This document shows positions 1 to 8,935 of a DNA stretch of 64,000 nt, piece after piece. Positions within the stretch are counted from its first letter, which is position 1. Each line of letters begins with the position of its first letter. The stretch comes from Candidatus Gastranaerophilales bacterium (GTDB lineage: Bacteria > Cyanobacteriota > Vampirovibrionia > Gastranaerophilales > Gastranaerophilaceae): the NCBI GenBank assembly GCA_944325635.1, contig CALVBD010000001.1, positions 558,001-622,000 of the forward strand. Direction: 5' to 3'. Both the position numbers and the translations under genes were made by a program. The notes under the pieces were generated by a model. It saw nothing but the letters and a program-made list of their open reading frames with translations, was not told the origin of the DNA and did no database searches.

Positions 1-1308
1 AAAAAAGCTGAAAAAAATCCGCAGGATATACAAAAATATTCCCAATTAGCTATAAAGTCTGCAAATTCAGCTTTAAAAAGCGTCATTCCTTTTAAAAATA
101 CTGAATTCAAAGGTGTGTGGCTGAGACCGACCGAAACCAGCGAAGCTGCTATTGCCGCATCGGTAAAAAAAATAAAAAATTCCGGTATTGATAACGTGTT
201 TATTGAAACGTATTTTCACGGAAGGACTATATTCCCTAGCAAAACCATGCAAAAATATGGATTTATAGAACAAAATGAAAAGTTTAACGGAATAGACCCC
301 CTAAAAATATGGATACGTGAGGCTCACAAAAATAATATCAAAGTGCATATCTGGTTTGAAACATTTTACGTAGGGAACCAGAAACCGGAATCTAACCCGC
401 AAAATATTCTTGCAGTAAAACCTTCCTGGGGAAACAAAACTAAACCGTATTACGAATCTGCTGCGGCAACACCTTCTGTATCCGAGCATAACGGCTACTT
501 TATTGATCCGGCAAACCCTGAAGTTCAAAAATTCCTGGAAGAGTTGATTACGGAAATTATTACCACATATAAACCTGACGGAATAAATTTGGATTATATC
601 AGATATCCGCAAGCTGTAAGCAATGAGGCAACAAGCAACTGGGGCTATACGGAATTTGCAAGAAGTGAATTCTATTCTAAATACGGAAAAGATCCCGTTC
701 AATTAACCACAACAGATCCTCTCTGGCAGCAGTGGGGGAATTACAGGAGGCAAAAGGTTAATGAATTTGTTGCTAAAATAGGCAAATTAGGCCGCCAGCA
801 TAATATTTATGTAAGTGCGGTAATATTTCCTGATATAAAAGCCGCTTATGCCTCAAAGCTGCAAAACTGGCAGAGTTGGTCGGTGAATAATTATATCGAC
901 GGTTTTACTCCGCTGTTTTTAACCTGTAACGCCAGAACATTAAACTCTATGGTTACAGAAGTATTAAAGCATAAAGCCGCAAATACTCATTTATTCGCAG
1001 GGCTTTTTGTAACCTTTATGGGCGGAAGCGAAGAAGATTTGATAAGAGAAATTCACGAAACAAGAAAACTTGATATTAGCGGAGTTATTCTGTTCGATTT
1101 TGCCCATCTTGATGATAAATATATTAATACACTATCAACAAGAGTGTTCAGCCCTAAACAAAAAGCTGCACCGACTCCGGCACAACAAAGTTCTGCAACA
1201 AGTCTGCCTAAAATAGACACAAAAGGCGATGTATACCAGAACACTCAAAAACCCGCCCAACCGACTCTTACCCCTTCAAAAAAACGTAAAGGCTGGTTTA
1301 ATAAATAA
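1..1308 (+). CDS. GHL10-family (DUF187) glycoside hydrolase-like protein, 5' partial
   Basis: The reading frame is open from base 1, so the N-terminus lies outside the window; the ATG at 115 falls inside the conserved domain (FKGVWLRPTE starts just before it) and is not the start. The visible 435 residues match the GHL10/DUF187 family of TIM-barrel glycoside hydrolase-like enzymes, often envelope-located and YngK-like: FKGVWLRP opening strand, an IDPANPEV segment, and the signature GINLDYIRYP near visible residue 194, which carries the family's conserved Asp. The C-terminal ~60 residues are a Pro/Gln/Thr/Lys-rich tail ending in KKRKGWFNK, outside the barrel. The substrate cannot be told; a peptidoglycan or surface-polysaccharide target is family-based inference. 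comEC follows after 29 bases on the same strand. Confidence 0.85.
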   Translation, partial: KKAEKNPQDIQKYSQLAIKSANSALKSVIPFKNTEFKGVWLRPTETSEAAIAASVKKIKNSGIDNVFIETYFHGRTIFPSKTMQKYGFIEQNEKFNGIDPLKIWIREAHKNNIKVHIWFETFYVGNQKPESNPQNILAVKPSWGNKTKPYYESAAATPSVSEHNGYFIDPANPEVQKFLEELITEIITTYKPDGINLDYIRYPQAVSNEATSNWGYTEFARSEFYSKYGKDPVQLTTTDPLWQQWGNYRRQKVNEFVAKIGKLGRQHNIYVSAVIFPDIKAAYASKLQNWQSWSVNNYIDGFTPLFLTCNARTLNSMVTEVLKHKAANTHLFAGLFVTFMGGSEEDLIREIHETRKLDISGVILFDFAHLDDKYINTLSTRVFSPKQKAAPTPAQQSSATSLPKIDTKGDVYQNTQKPAQPTLTPSKKRKGWFNK

Positions 1309-1337
1309 CATATTTATGCTATCATCCGTTCATAAGT

Positions 1338-3734
1338 ATGATTAGAGATGAAATAATCGGGTTTCTACAGAATAAAAATACGATAATGTTCATTACGGCA
1401 ATATTTTTTATGTCGGGAATATTATCGTATTTTAATAACTGTGGAATTACAGCAGCGGCTATAATGACAATCACTTCATTAATTTTGCTGTTAAGAAGAT
1501 ATATTTCTTTTAAATATACTATCTTCTGGGTATTTATTTTTTATTTCGGATTTTTTAATGCATATTTTAGAATAAAAACATTTGATAACCTGTCAGAACT
1601 CGCTCCGGATAAAGGTACACTAAAAGGCCAAATTGTATCAATTCCTACCAGTAATTCATCTGACAAAATCAAATTTTTTATGAAGGTTCATGAATTCAAT
1701 AACAAAAAAATCTGCGGAAAAACTCTTGTAACCTTAAGTGAAGATAACGGGAATTTTTCAGGACTAAATATCGGCGACAATTATGCAATTACAGGAAATC
1801 TTCGCTCACCTTTTACCGCAACGAACCCATCCCAATTTGATTATGCAAAATATTTAAGAAATTTTTCCACATATACGACATTCTATGCAGAGTTGAAAGA
1901 TGCAGAAGAAATTAATGAAGATTTAAATGTAAAATGGACATTCTTACAAGGCTTAAACAATGTAAGAAACAGAATTCTTGAAACTCATGCCCGCTATCTT
2001 AAAAGTCCCGGACTGGAAATTCTGGGAGGAATTGTATTCGGCGATGATGCTGTCGCACCGCCCGATTATATAAAAAATTCATTTGTAAACTCAGGGTTGC
2101 TTCATATTCTTGCTGCATCCGGAATGAATGTCGCTTTTATTTACGGATTCTGGTATTTTATCCTCAGACGGCTCAGGGTTCCGTTTAAGATTACTGTCAT
2201 AAGCGGTATGGTTGTCGTAATTTTATATACGCTTATGACGGGACTTGGCCCCTCGGTAATCAGAGCAGCATTAATGCTCCTTTTTATACTTGCAGGAAAA
2301 ATGATAGACAGGGATGCGCACAGTATTTCATTATTATCGCTTGTTGCTTCGTTAATGCTTTTGTATAATCCTGCCTATATTAATGATGTAGGCTTTCAGC
2401 TATCATTTCTTGTGACTTTCGGGCTTTTGACAACTGCTGACGCAGTTATGAATAAATGCCAATTTGAAAAAATTCCGCCATGGCTTACCGGAGGAATATT
2501 AATTCCTGTTATTGCGCAAGTTTGGGTTGCGCCTATTCAAATGTTTTATTTTAATACATTCTCAACATATTCGGTACTTGCAAACATCTCGATTATGCCA
2601 TTTTTAAGCATCATAAGTTTCGGAGGATTTGTAAGTTCAGTCCTTGCAATTTTTACACCAATCGCGAAGTATGTTTGTTTTCTGAGTGATTTTATATTGA
2701 AATATTTTCTTGATGCACTTGTTGCTATTTCAAAGTTTTATTCGGATCTGCCACATTCACTCATTACAACAACTCATCCTTCAGTCTGGCAAATAATTCT
2801 TTATTATGTGATTGTGCTTGTCATTACGTATATGTTTAAAAAAGGATTTTCAAAGAAAGGTTTCGCTATAGCCGGTGCTATATTTGTATTTCTTCTCTTA
2901 TCCACCATAAACATTCCGAATAAAAATCTCGAAATTATCGCATTTGATGTACAAAATGCAGATTGTTTTCTTGTGAAAACTCCGGAGAACAAATATTTTA
3001 TAATTGATACTGGCAAAGCACCTTATAAAAGCGGCTCTTCTCAGGCTAAAATAATACTTCTTAAATATTTAAAAGACAGAGGAATAAAGAATATTGAAGG
3101 ACTTATTATAACACACTTTGATAATGACCACTCAGGCGGGGCTGTTGATTTAATGAATGGAGTAAATGTGAAAAATATTTACGTAAACTCTCTTAATCAT
3201 AAATCCTATACATCAATTAATATATACAAAACAATAAAGGAAAAAGAGGTACCTTCACATCTTGCGAAAAATAATGAAATAATTTATACAGAAAATAACC
3301 TTTCCATAAAAACTCTAAAAGCTCAAATGAATAATGATAACGAAAATTCCATTATAACACTTTTAAAATACAAAGATTTTGAAACACTCTTCACGGGCGA
3401 TGCCGGAGTTGAAGCTTTTCTCAGAGTAAAAAGCTACATTCCGCAAAACATTGAAATCCTAAAGGTTGGACACCACGGCGCAAAAGGTGTTGTGGACAGG
3501 GATATGCTTGAATATTTAAATCCGAAAGTTTCAATAATATCTACAGGATTAAATAATTTCGGACATCCTAATAGAGGAACCCTTGATTTATTGAGAAATA
3601 CAGAGATTTACAGAACAGACAAAAATAATTCCATAAAAATCTCCACCGACGGCAATATGTACGATGTTCTGACATTCAACAGAACAAAACACAAATACGA
3701 ACGGATTATTCAAAACCAAGCTGTAGTGCCTTAG
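1338..3734 (+). CDS. comEC: ComEC/Rec2 DNA-uptake channel protein
   Basis: 798 residues, normal for ComEC, which forms the inner-membrane channel for single-stranded DNA during natural transformation. In order: an N-terminal pair of membrane helices, an OB-fold-like periplasmic region (about 80-190), the Competence domain with many helices beginning at the conserved LAASGMNVAFIYG (about 257-269), and a C-terminal metallo-beta-lactamase domain from about residue 530. The latter keeps THFDNDHSGG (592-601), a GDAGVEAF segment and KVGHHGAKG. No Shine-Dalgarno is visible; a TGCTATCAT extended -10-like sequence ends 12 nt before the ATG. Its last 29 bases overlap the 3' end of the convergent TPR gene. 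Prepilin genes elsewhere in the window are plausible partners in DNA uptake. Confidence 0.95.
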   Translation: MIRDEIIGFLQNKNTIMFITAIFFMSGILSYFNNCGITAAAIMTITSLILLLRRYISFKYTIFWVFIFYFGFFNAYFRIKTFDNLSELAPDKGTLKGQIVSIPTSNSSDKIKFFMKVHEFNNKKICGKTLVTLSEDNGNFSGLNIGDNYAITGNLRSPFTATNPSQFDYAKYLRNFSTYTTFYAELKDAEEINEDLNVKWTFLQGLNNVRNRILETHARYLKSPGLEILGGIVFGDDAVAPPDYIKNSFVNSGLLHILAASGMNVAFIYGFWYFILRRLRVPFKITVISGMVVVILYTLMTGLGPSVIRAALMLLFILAGKMIDRDAHSISLLSLVASLMLLYNPAYINDVGFQLSFLVTFGLLTTADAVMNKCQFEKIPPWLTGGILIPVIAQVWVAPIQMFYFNTFSTYSVLANISIMPFLSIISFGGFVSSVLAIFTPIAKYVCFLSDFILKYFLDALVAISKFYSDLPHSLITTTHPSVWQIILYYVIVLVITYMFKKGFSKKGFAIAGAIFVFLLLSTINIPNKNLEIIAFDVQNADCFLVKTPENKYFIIDTGKAPYKSGSSQAKIILLKYLKDRGIKNIEGLIITHFDNDHSGGAVDLMNGVNVKNIYVNSLNHKSYTSINIYKTIKEKEVPSHLAKNNEIIYTENNLSIKTLKAQMNNDNENSIITLLKYKDFETLFTGDAGVEAFLRVKSYIPQNIEILKVGHHGAKGVVDRDMLEYLNPKVSIISTGLNNFGHPNRGTLDLLRNTEIYRTDKNNSIKISTDGNMYDVLTFNRTKHKYERIIQNQAVVP

Positions 3735-5442
3735 CATAAATTTTCTCAGCTTCGGCTTTTTTACCCAGATTACTCAATGCGACACTTTTATAATAATAAG
3801 CATTGCCGCATTGTCTGTCCAGCATAATTGCCTTATTTGCAAATTCAAGCGCAGAGAGATTTTCTTTTTTATCAAGAAATACTCCTGTAATCCCAAGATA
3901 ATTATAAATATCCGTCGGATCAAGTTCTATTGCTTCATAATAATCATTCAAAGCTTCATCAAATTTTCCAAGGTTATGCAAAGCCCACGCTTTTCTGTAA
4001 TGAGAGTATGCATAATCTTTATTTACCATTATCGCCTTATTTGCGTACAGAATTGACTTATTAAAATCTTTAAGCTTGGAATAACAAAAAGATATATTCG
4101 CGTAAGCATCAACAAAAGTACTTTCGCATTCTATACATTTTTCATAACTGTTAATAGCATCTTCATATTTTTCCATTTCCTGCAAAGCCCAGGCCTTTCT
4201 AAAATATGAATAAGAACTGGATTTATCAAGCAGGATTGCCCTATTCGCATACTCAAGAGAGAGTTCCAGCTCTCCTGTTTTTGAATAGGCATACGAAAGA
4301 GAATGATAATAATCCAAATCCTCAGGGTCAAGTGCCACAGCACGCTTAAAAGCCTCAACCGCCGCGTCAAACCGTTCAACCGAAAGCATAATATTACCTT
4401 TTCGATAATATGAATAAGATGAATTATCATTTAATGCAATAGCCATATCAGCGTATTTGTCCGCGAGGTCAAAATCTTCTGTTTTAGAATAACAATAAGA
4501 AATATTCAACAGGATATCGTCATCATATTTATCAAACCGCAAAGCTTTCTTATAGAAATCAAGGGCACTGTAGTAATCTTTTTTTGCCTCATAAGTTTCA
4601 GCCATCAGTTCATAAAGATATTCGGTTGCACCGGTAGTATAATCAGCAAAACGCAGATATCTCAGGGCTTTATTAAATTCACGGCGAGACTTGCAAATAA
4701 CGGCAAGAAATCTTAACGCTTGCTGTTTATCATAAGCTTTTCTGTAATATTCTCTGGAATAGCAGTTCGCCTCATCATATTTTTCAAGAAAAATCAAACA
4801 TTGAATTCTCCGCTCTAAAAGCTCCTGCGTTTCCTTAATTGAAAGACATTTTTCAAGATATACAAGAGCTTGTTCAATATCGCCGAGTTCTCCATAAGAT
4901 TCCATCATCTTATAATAAAGATTATATTTATCTTTATAGTCATGAGCCTTATCAAAAAAAACAAGAGCTTGTTCATAATCTTCCGGAGATATTGCATAGT
5001 ATGTAAACCCGACATTATAGTAATACGCCGGAGAATTATTTTTTTGTTCCAGCAGTTTTTCGAGATAATATAAAGATTTTTCATCGTTTCCGGTATAGTT
5101 ATAAATACACGCTAAAAACACCTGAATAAGCCAATCCTCAGCGCCACAACTCTCGGCAAGTTCAATATTTTTTAAACATTCTTTTTTCTTTCCGGTTCTG
5201 CCGAGTGCAAAAGCAAGACGAATATAGCCATAAGCATATTGCGGATTGATTTTAACGGCTTTTCGTGCAAACTTAACTGCATTTTTAGCATCATCTGCAA
5301 ATACATAAGCCTTTGAAAGATACGCACACTGTTCAGCGGATAAATGCTTTTCTTTAGAGAGCATTTTAATAACATCCTCCGCAGTAACGCTGTTTATAAA
5401 TATTTTAGCATCTTCGTACTTTGTATAAAAGTTATCGTACAT
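3706..5442 (-). CDS. Tetratricopeptide-repeat protein
   Basis: 578 residues made almost wholly of TPR units of 34 residues (recurring patterns such as AYSHYRKAWALHNLGKFDEA, YYHSLSYAYSKTGELELSL), roughly 14-15 repeats running from about residue 20 to the end. There is no signal peptide or membrane helix, so it is probably a cytoplasmic scaffold for protein-protein contacts. Several central repeats are near-duplicates of each other (the SSYSYYRKG / SSYSYFRKA blocks), suggesting recent internal duplication. The ATG at 5442 has GGAG seven nt upstream. It is convergent with comEC with overlapping ends. The partner cannot be named from sequence. Confidence 0.88.
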   Translation of the reverse strand: MYDNFYTKYEDAKIFINSVTAEDVIKMLSKEKHLSAEQCAYLSKAYVFADDAKNAVKFARKAVKINPQYAYGYIRLAFALGRTGKKKECLKNIELAESCGAEDWLIQVFLACIYNYTGNDEKSLYYLEKLLEQKNNSPAYYYNVGFTYYAISPEDYEQALVFFDKAHDYKDKYNLYYKMMESYGELGDIEQALVYLEKCLSIKETQELLERRIQCLIFLEKYDEANCYSREYYRKAYDKQQALRFLAVICKSRREFNKALRYLRFADYTTGATEYLYELMAETYEAKKDYYSALDFYKKALRFDKYDDDILLNISYCYSKTEDFDLADKYADMAIALNDNSSYSYYRKGNIMLSVERFDAAVEAFKRAVALDPEDLDYYHSLSYAYSKTGELELSLEYANRAILLDKSSSYSYFRKAWALQEMEKYEDAINSYEKCIECESTFVDAYANISFCYSKLKDFNKSILYANKAIMVNKDYAYSHYRKAWALHNLGKFDEALNDYYEAIELDPTDIYNYLGITGVFLDKKENLSALEFANKAIMLDRQCGNAYYYKSVALSNLGKKAEAEKIYAKALQLGFE

Positions 5443-5569
5443 TACGTTCTCCGCAAGCTTTCTTCCAAAAGCAGGCTGAATTATCTAACCTTATTACAGG
5501 TATAAATACGGATTACGCATAGATAAACTTTAGAAATTTCGTAGAAAAATTTACATAAGTTCAAAAATT

Positions 5570-6334
5570 TTAAACAAGTGCAGCATTTTCTTTATCTTTC
5601 AAAGCCGTAGCGATTTCATCCAAAATAAGTTCTGCTGCAGCAATTCGGTTATCGGCAGTGGTAATAGGCCGGCCAATAACCATATAATCAACACCGGAAA
5701 GTATAGCACTGCGCGGTGTATCAACTCTTACCTGATCGTTAACCGAAGCCCATGTAGGGCGTGTTGCAGGGCACACAATAATAAAATCTTTATCAGGAAT
5801 TTGCTGTCTTATTCTTTTGGCCTCATCAGCATTAGCAACAACTCCGTCAAGTCCTGATTCATAGGCTAATTGAGCCAGCTGGAACACATAATCTTCAATA
5901 CTTTTATTAACGCACAATTCTTCAGTCAAAGTTCGCTGTCCGAAACTTGATAAAAGGGTAACACCAAGAATAACAGGTGGTTCTTTTCCCAAACGCTTAC
6001 AACAGGCATTAACTGCCTTAACCGTGCCTGAAATCATTTTAGAGCCGCCCTGAATATGAATATTAAAAAAGTGAATATTATTTTTCACCAGATTAATACA
6101 GGCTTTTTGAACAGTATTAGGGATATCATGAAATTTGCTGTCATAATAACATCTTCCGCCTAATTCTTCAATAAGCCTGACAGCCTCAAACCCGTAAGTT
6201 ACGATAAGCGGCAGCCCGATTTTAAAATATCCTACATAATCTTTTAATTCCAACACAAGCTCTTTAACTTCTTCCAGCGTATCAACATCAAGAGCCAAAA
6301 TAATTCTGTCTTTAGGAGACTCAGGTTTAATCAT
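5570..6334 (-). CDS. pyrF: Orotidine 5'-phosphate decarboxylase
   Basis: Catalyses decarboxylation of OMP to UMP, the last step of de novo pyrimidine synthesis. 254 residues, as expected for the short bacterial form. Visible landmarks: LALDVDTLEE strand 1, FKIG with the substrate Lys38, the catalytic DSKFHDIPNTV (D65, K67, D70), GVTLLSS, and the phosphate-binding VIGRPI near the C-terminus. A GAGGTGGG ribosome site precedes the ATG. It stands alone: no other pyr gene lies within the window. Confidence 0.95.
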   Translation of the reverse strand: MIKPESPKDRIILALDVDTLEEVKELVLELKDYVGYFKIGLPLIVTYGFEAVRLIEELGGRCYYDSKFHDIPNTVQKACINLVKNNIHFFNIHIQGGSKMISGTVKAVNACCKRLGKEPPVILGVTLLSSFGQRTLTEELCVNKSIEDYVFQLAQLAYESGLDGVVANADEAKRIRQQIPDKDFIIVCPATRPTWASVNDQVRVDTPRSAILSGVDYMVIGRPITTADNRIAAAELILDEIATALKDKENAALV

Positions 6335-6506
6335 ATCAAAAATCCCACCTCATTAATAGAAATATCATACAATCAAAAGAAAAGAAAATCAATAGTCAAT
6401 ATACCCTGTCCAGCAGGGGATGAGGGGGAATAAGTCATTGCGGGCGGTAACGAAGCAATCAAACGTTTAAAAAGATGAAATGTAAATTGTTGAAGTGTTT
6501 TCTTTT

Positions 6507-6648
6507 CCCTCTCCCTCAAGGGGGGCATTGTTAACTTTCTATTGCAATGAATTTTAAGATTTTGTCCTCCCCTTGAGGGAGGACCGAAATCTTTGATTTC
6601 GAGGAGGGGTAGCAATGAAAAGTTAACAGACGCCTCAAGGGAAGAGGG
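6507..6648. repeat. Fold-back (MITE-like) intergenic element
   Basis: Imperfect inverted repeats of about 32 bases bound this stretch: the left arm at 6507-6539 (CCCTCTCCCTCAAGG through GTTAACTTTC) is mirrored by the right arm at 6617-6648 (GAAAAGTTAAC through CTCAAGGGAAGAGGG). Inside lies a second palindrome, CCCTTGAGGG-type, plus a pair around GAAATCTTTGATTTC. No coding potential fits. The whole gap between pyrF and the prepilin (6335-6657) holds nothing else I can name. Confidence 0.6.
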
Positions 6649-6678
6649 AAAAAAAAAGAGACTTTCGGTGAAAGTCTC
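6649..6678 (-). terminator. Rho-independent terminator of the prepilin gene
   Basis: Read on the minus strand: a 9-bp stem GAGACTTTC/GAAAGTCTC with a 3-nt loop followed by nine U (the A run at 6649-6657). It lies about 85 nt beyond the prepilin stop. Confidence 0.85.
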
Positions 6679-6761
6679 ATAACAAAAAGATTCATTTAGA
6701 TTTTACTTTATTAGAAAAGTAAACTTGTTTACTGTGTCAAGCTTGCAACATCTTGCTCACA

Positions 6762-7487
6762 TTATTTCCCACCGTAAAGAACGGCCTCAGCAGCTTTGGT
6801 TTTCGGCAGAACAGTTTGGTCATACATAACTACAGGATATATATCAGTAGGATTTGATACATTACAATCTTCATCTAAGTCATTCCATTTGCTATCTGTA
6901 CCATCACATGTAACAACTTTGTTAGGGTTCTTTTCTCCGTTTACATCAATAACACCAAGACAATGCTTTTTATCTATTGTTTCATTCCCATTTGTACATC
7001 CGCCTTCATCAGCTTTGAATGTAAATACTATTCCGTCATTAAAATATAATGTGTAATTGCCAGAACCCGGACCGAATTTAACTTTATCAGAGGCATTTGT
7101 TGCACTCCAACCTTTGCTTGTGTCTGTTTCTGCTGTAGCTAAATCCTCCTTAACAACATTCATTCTATCTTTAAATAATGTATATAGAGACGGAGAATTA
7201 GTACCGCCGGTTTCTAACGTTTGAGACAAATCATAGTCGTCAAGAGCAACGTTCAAAACTACAGCCTGAGACAATACAGATAATGCTTTTTTGTAAGCTG
7301 TTTTGTACTGTGCACCGTTTGTTGAGTTCATCAATGTAGGCATTGTCATTGCTGCTACAACACCGATGATACCCAAAGTAATCAGAACTTCTGCCAAAGT
7401 AAATGCGCTCTTGCGAGAACCTTTAAACATGTCTGCGTGCGTAGCATCTTCTGCAAGAGTAAAGCCTTTTTTAAAACTTCTTATCAT
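6762..7487 (-). CDS. Type IV prepilin-like protein with duplicated leader motif
   Basis: 241 residues. The start at 7487 (MIRSFKKG) is chosen because GGAGGT sits four nt before it; the in-frame ATG at 7499 overlaps that site. A class III (prepilin peptidase) signature, SAFTLAEVLITLGIIGVVAAMTMPTL, is followed by a soluble domain with cysteines (GGCTNGNET, KHCLGVID, VTCDGTD, DCNVSN) likely disulfide-bonded. Unusually, a partial copy of the signature, KKGFTLAE, occurs 19 residues before the real one, so the leader is long (about 26 residues) and may contain two candidate cleavage sites. It is divergent from an XRE regulator. The protein is probably a minor pilin or pseudopilin; its exact role is unknown. 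Confidence 0.85.
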   Translation of the reverse strand: MIRSFKKGFTLAEDATHADMFKGSRKSAFTLAEVLITLGIIGVVAAMTMPTLMNSTNGAQYKTAYKKALSVLSQAVVLNVALDDYDLSQTLETGGTNSPSLYTLFKDRMNVVKEDLATAETDTSKGWSATNASDKVKFGPGSGNYTLYFNDGIVFTFKADEGGCTNGNETIDKKHCLGVIDVNGEKNPNKVVTCDGTDSKWNDLDEDCNVSNPTDIYPVVMYDQTVLPKTKAAEAVLYGGK

Positions 7488-7528
7488 TTGTACCTCCATT
7501 ATAATAGTTTCCTTTTATATAATACCAT

Positions 7529-7585
7529 ATAAATATCATTTTGTCAATATAAATGATATTTATATCATATAGAAAGTACACTTTC
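7529..7585. promoter_or_regulatory. Palindromic operator-like region between prepilin and XRE regulator
   Basis: A perfect 13-bp inverted repeat, ATAAATATCATTT (7529-7541) and AAATGATATTTAT (7551-7563), flanks a 9-nt centre; nine bases further on is a 14-bp palindrome GAAAGTACACTTTC (7572-7585). Both fall between two divergent genes, one of which encodes a DNA-binding protein, so operator function is a fair inference. Confidence 0.5.
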
Positions 7586-7617
7586 ATTTATATACTTGAA
7601 GTTAGAGAGGGTGCATT

Positions 7618-7935
7618 GTGGATAAAGTACTTTTAGGCAAAAAACTTAAACAAATCAGAATATCACGGGGAATTTCTCAGGAACAGCTTTCTGAAATGAT
7701 TTATCTTTCCCCGCGCCAAATGAGTATTATTGAAACCGGCAATTCATATCCGTCACTTGATACTTTTGTCAGAATTGCTGAAAAACTTGAGTTTGATATA
7801 AATGATTTCTTCAATATAAATACTAAAAATCAGGATGCGAAAAGAGAACATGTGCTGGAACAGATTAAAATAATAGATTCCAAATACCTTAATCTTATCA
7901 GCGATATTATTACTGCTATTGAAAAAAATTCGTAA
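7618..7935 (+). CDS. XRE-family helix-turn-helix regulator
   Basis: 105 residues. An HTH_3 domain occupies residues 8-62: LKQIRISRGISQEQLSEMIYLSPRQMSIIETG is the typical helix-turn-helix, followed by NSYPSLDTFVRIAEKLEFDINDFF. The C-terminal 40 residues are charged, with no known domain, probably dimerising. The start is GTG, with GAGAGGG about six nt upstream. It lies divergent to a prepilin gene over a strongly palindromic intergenic region, so it may control itself and that prepilin (inference). Confidence 0.85.
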   Translation: MDKVLLGKKLKQIRISRGISQEQLSEMIYLSPRQMSIIETGNSYPSLDTFVRIAEKLEFDINDFFNINTKNQDAKREHVLEQIKIIDSKYLNLISDIITAIEKNS

Positions 7936-7948
7936 TTTATATTAATAT
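7919..7948 (+). promoter_or_regulatory. Promoter giving an apparently leaderless mRNA
   Basis: TTGAAA (7919-7924), an 18-nt spacer and TAATAT (7943-7948) end six nt before the ATG at 7955, so transcription would start at or next to the start codon. It overlaps the end of the XRE gene. Confidence 0.45.
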
Positions 7949-7954
7949 ATCCCT

Positions 7955-8935
7955 ATGACCGTAACTTATTTTATACTTAAACATTGCAGATATGCTCTTT
8001 CGTTTTTGACAAGAAATAATCCGAGACACGACTTGATTGTCCAAAAATTTAAATATGCAGAAGAGTATATAAGGCAATACGGATTTATTAGACTTTTTAA
8101 AAATTATGCCTCAGCATTGATTGCTAATAATATGCATTCAAAATACGAAGCCGATGTTGGAATTACAGTTATAATTAAAAACGAAGCTCCATATATAAGA
8201 GAATGGATTGAATTCCATAAACTCGTAGGTGTCGGTAAATTTTTTATATACGATAACGACAGTACTGATAATGTTAAAGAGATTCTCAAGCCGTATATAG
8301 AAGCAAAAGATGTTGTATATACATATTTGCCCGGTAAAAAGCAGCAAATGCCCGCATATCAAATGTCAATAAAACAAAACCGACATAAAGTTAAGTATAT
8401 GGCTATCATTGACGCTGATGAATTCATACTTCCGCTAAAACATAAAACTATTATTGAATTTATAGATTATCTTGAAAATAAAATCGGAAGTAAAATTGAT
8501 GCTGTAGGCATTAACTGGCTTATACACGGCTTCAACGGACATTATACAAAACAAGAAGGGCTTGTTTGCGAAAACTATAAAAAGTGTGACCGAAACGCAA
8601 AAGAATACGATATTCAAATAAAAACAATTCTAAATCCGCGTTCGGTTATAGGCATAAATCACCCTCATTATGCCATATATTTACCCGGTTCTAAAATAGT
8701 GAGCGCCAGTGGAGATGAAATGACGGGCTTTTGCACAGAACCGAATTATGATGATATTTTAATCCACCATTACTGGACAAAATCGTTTGAAGAATATCAG
8801 GAAAGAATAAATAAAGGTAAAGCCGACGGCAATAAGCCTGTCAAACTTACTTATACTCCTGAGTATCTTTCCGTTGATGAAGACAATTCCATGGATGAAT
8901 ATATAAAAATTCTAAAGGAAAAGTTGAAGGTTTAA
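7955..8935 (+). CDS. Glycosyltransferase family 92-like protein
   Basis: 326 residues with the features of GT92 (DUF23) GT-A enzymes: IIIKNEAPYIREWIEFHKLVG-type opening (about residues 70-92; I read VIIKNEAPYIREWIEFH), FIYDNDSTDN, the metal-binding DADEFILP (about 151-158), GINWLIHG and a C-terminal HHYWTKSFEEYQ. No signal peptide or clear membrane segment; it probably acts in the cytoplasm or at the inner membrane, adding a sugar to a surface glycan. Donor and acceptor are unknown. No Shine-Dalgarno is present; the -10 box lies six nt upstream. It is convergent with rmuC, overlapping by four bases. Confidence 0.8.
   Translation: MTVTYFILKHCRYALSFLTRNNPRHDLIVQKFKYAEEYIRQYGFIRLFKNYASALIANNMHSKYEADVGITVIIKNEAPYIREWIEFHKLVGVGKFFIYDNDSTDNVKEILKPYIEAKDVVYTYLPGKKQQMPAYQMSIKQNRHKVKYMAIIDADEFILPLKHKTIIEFIDYLENKIGSKIDAVGINWLIHGFNGHYTKQEGLVCENYKKCDRNAKEYDIQIKTILNPRSVIGINHPHYAIYLPGSKIVSASGDEMTGFCTEPNYDDILIHHYWTKSFEEYQERINKGKADGNKPVKLTYTPEYLSVDEDNSMDEYIKILKEKLKV

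Noticed and set aside
6373-6615. 80-codon minus-strand frame
   Set aside because: It lies mostly in the fold-back element, has no ribosome site and low-complexity protein.
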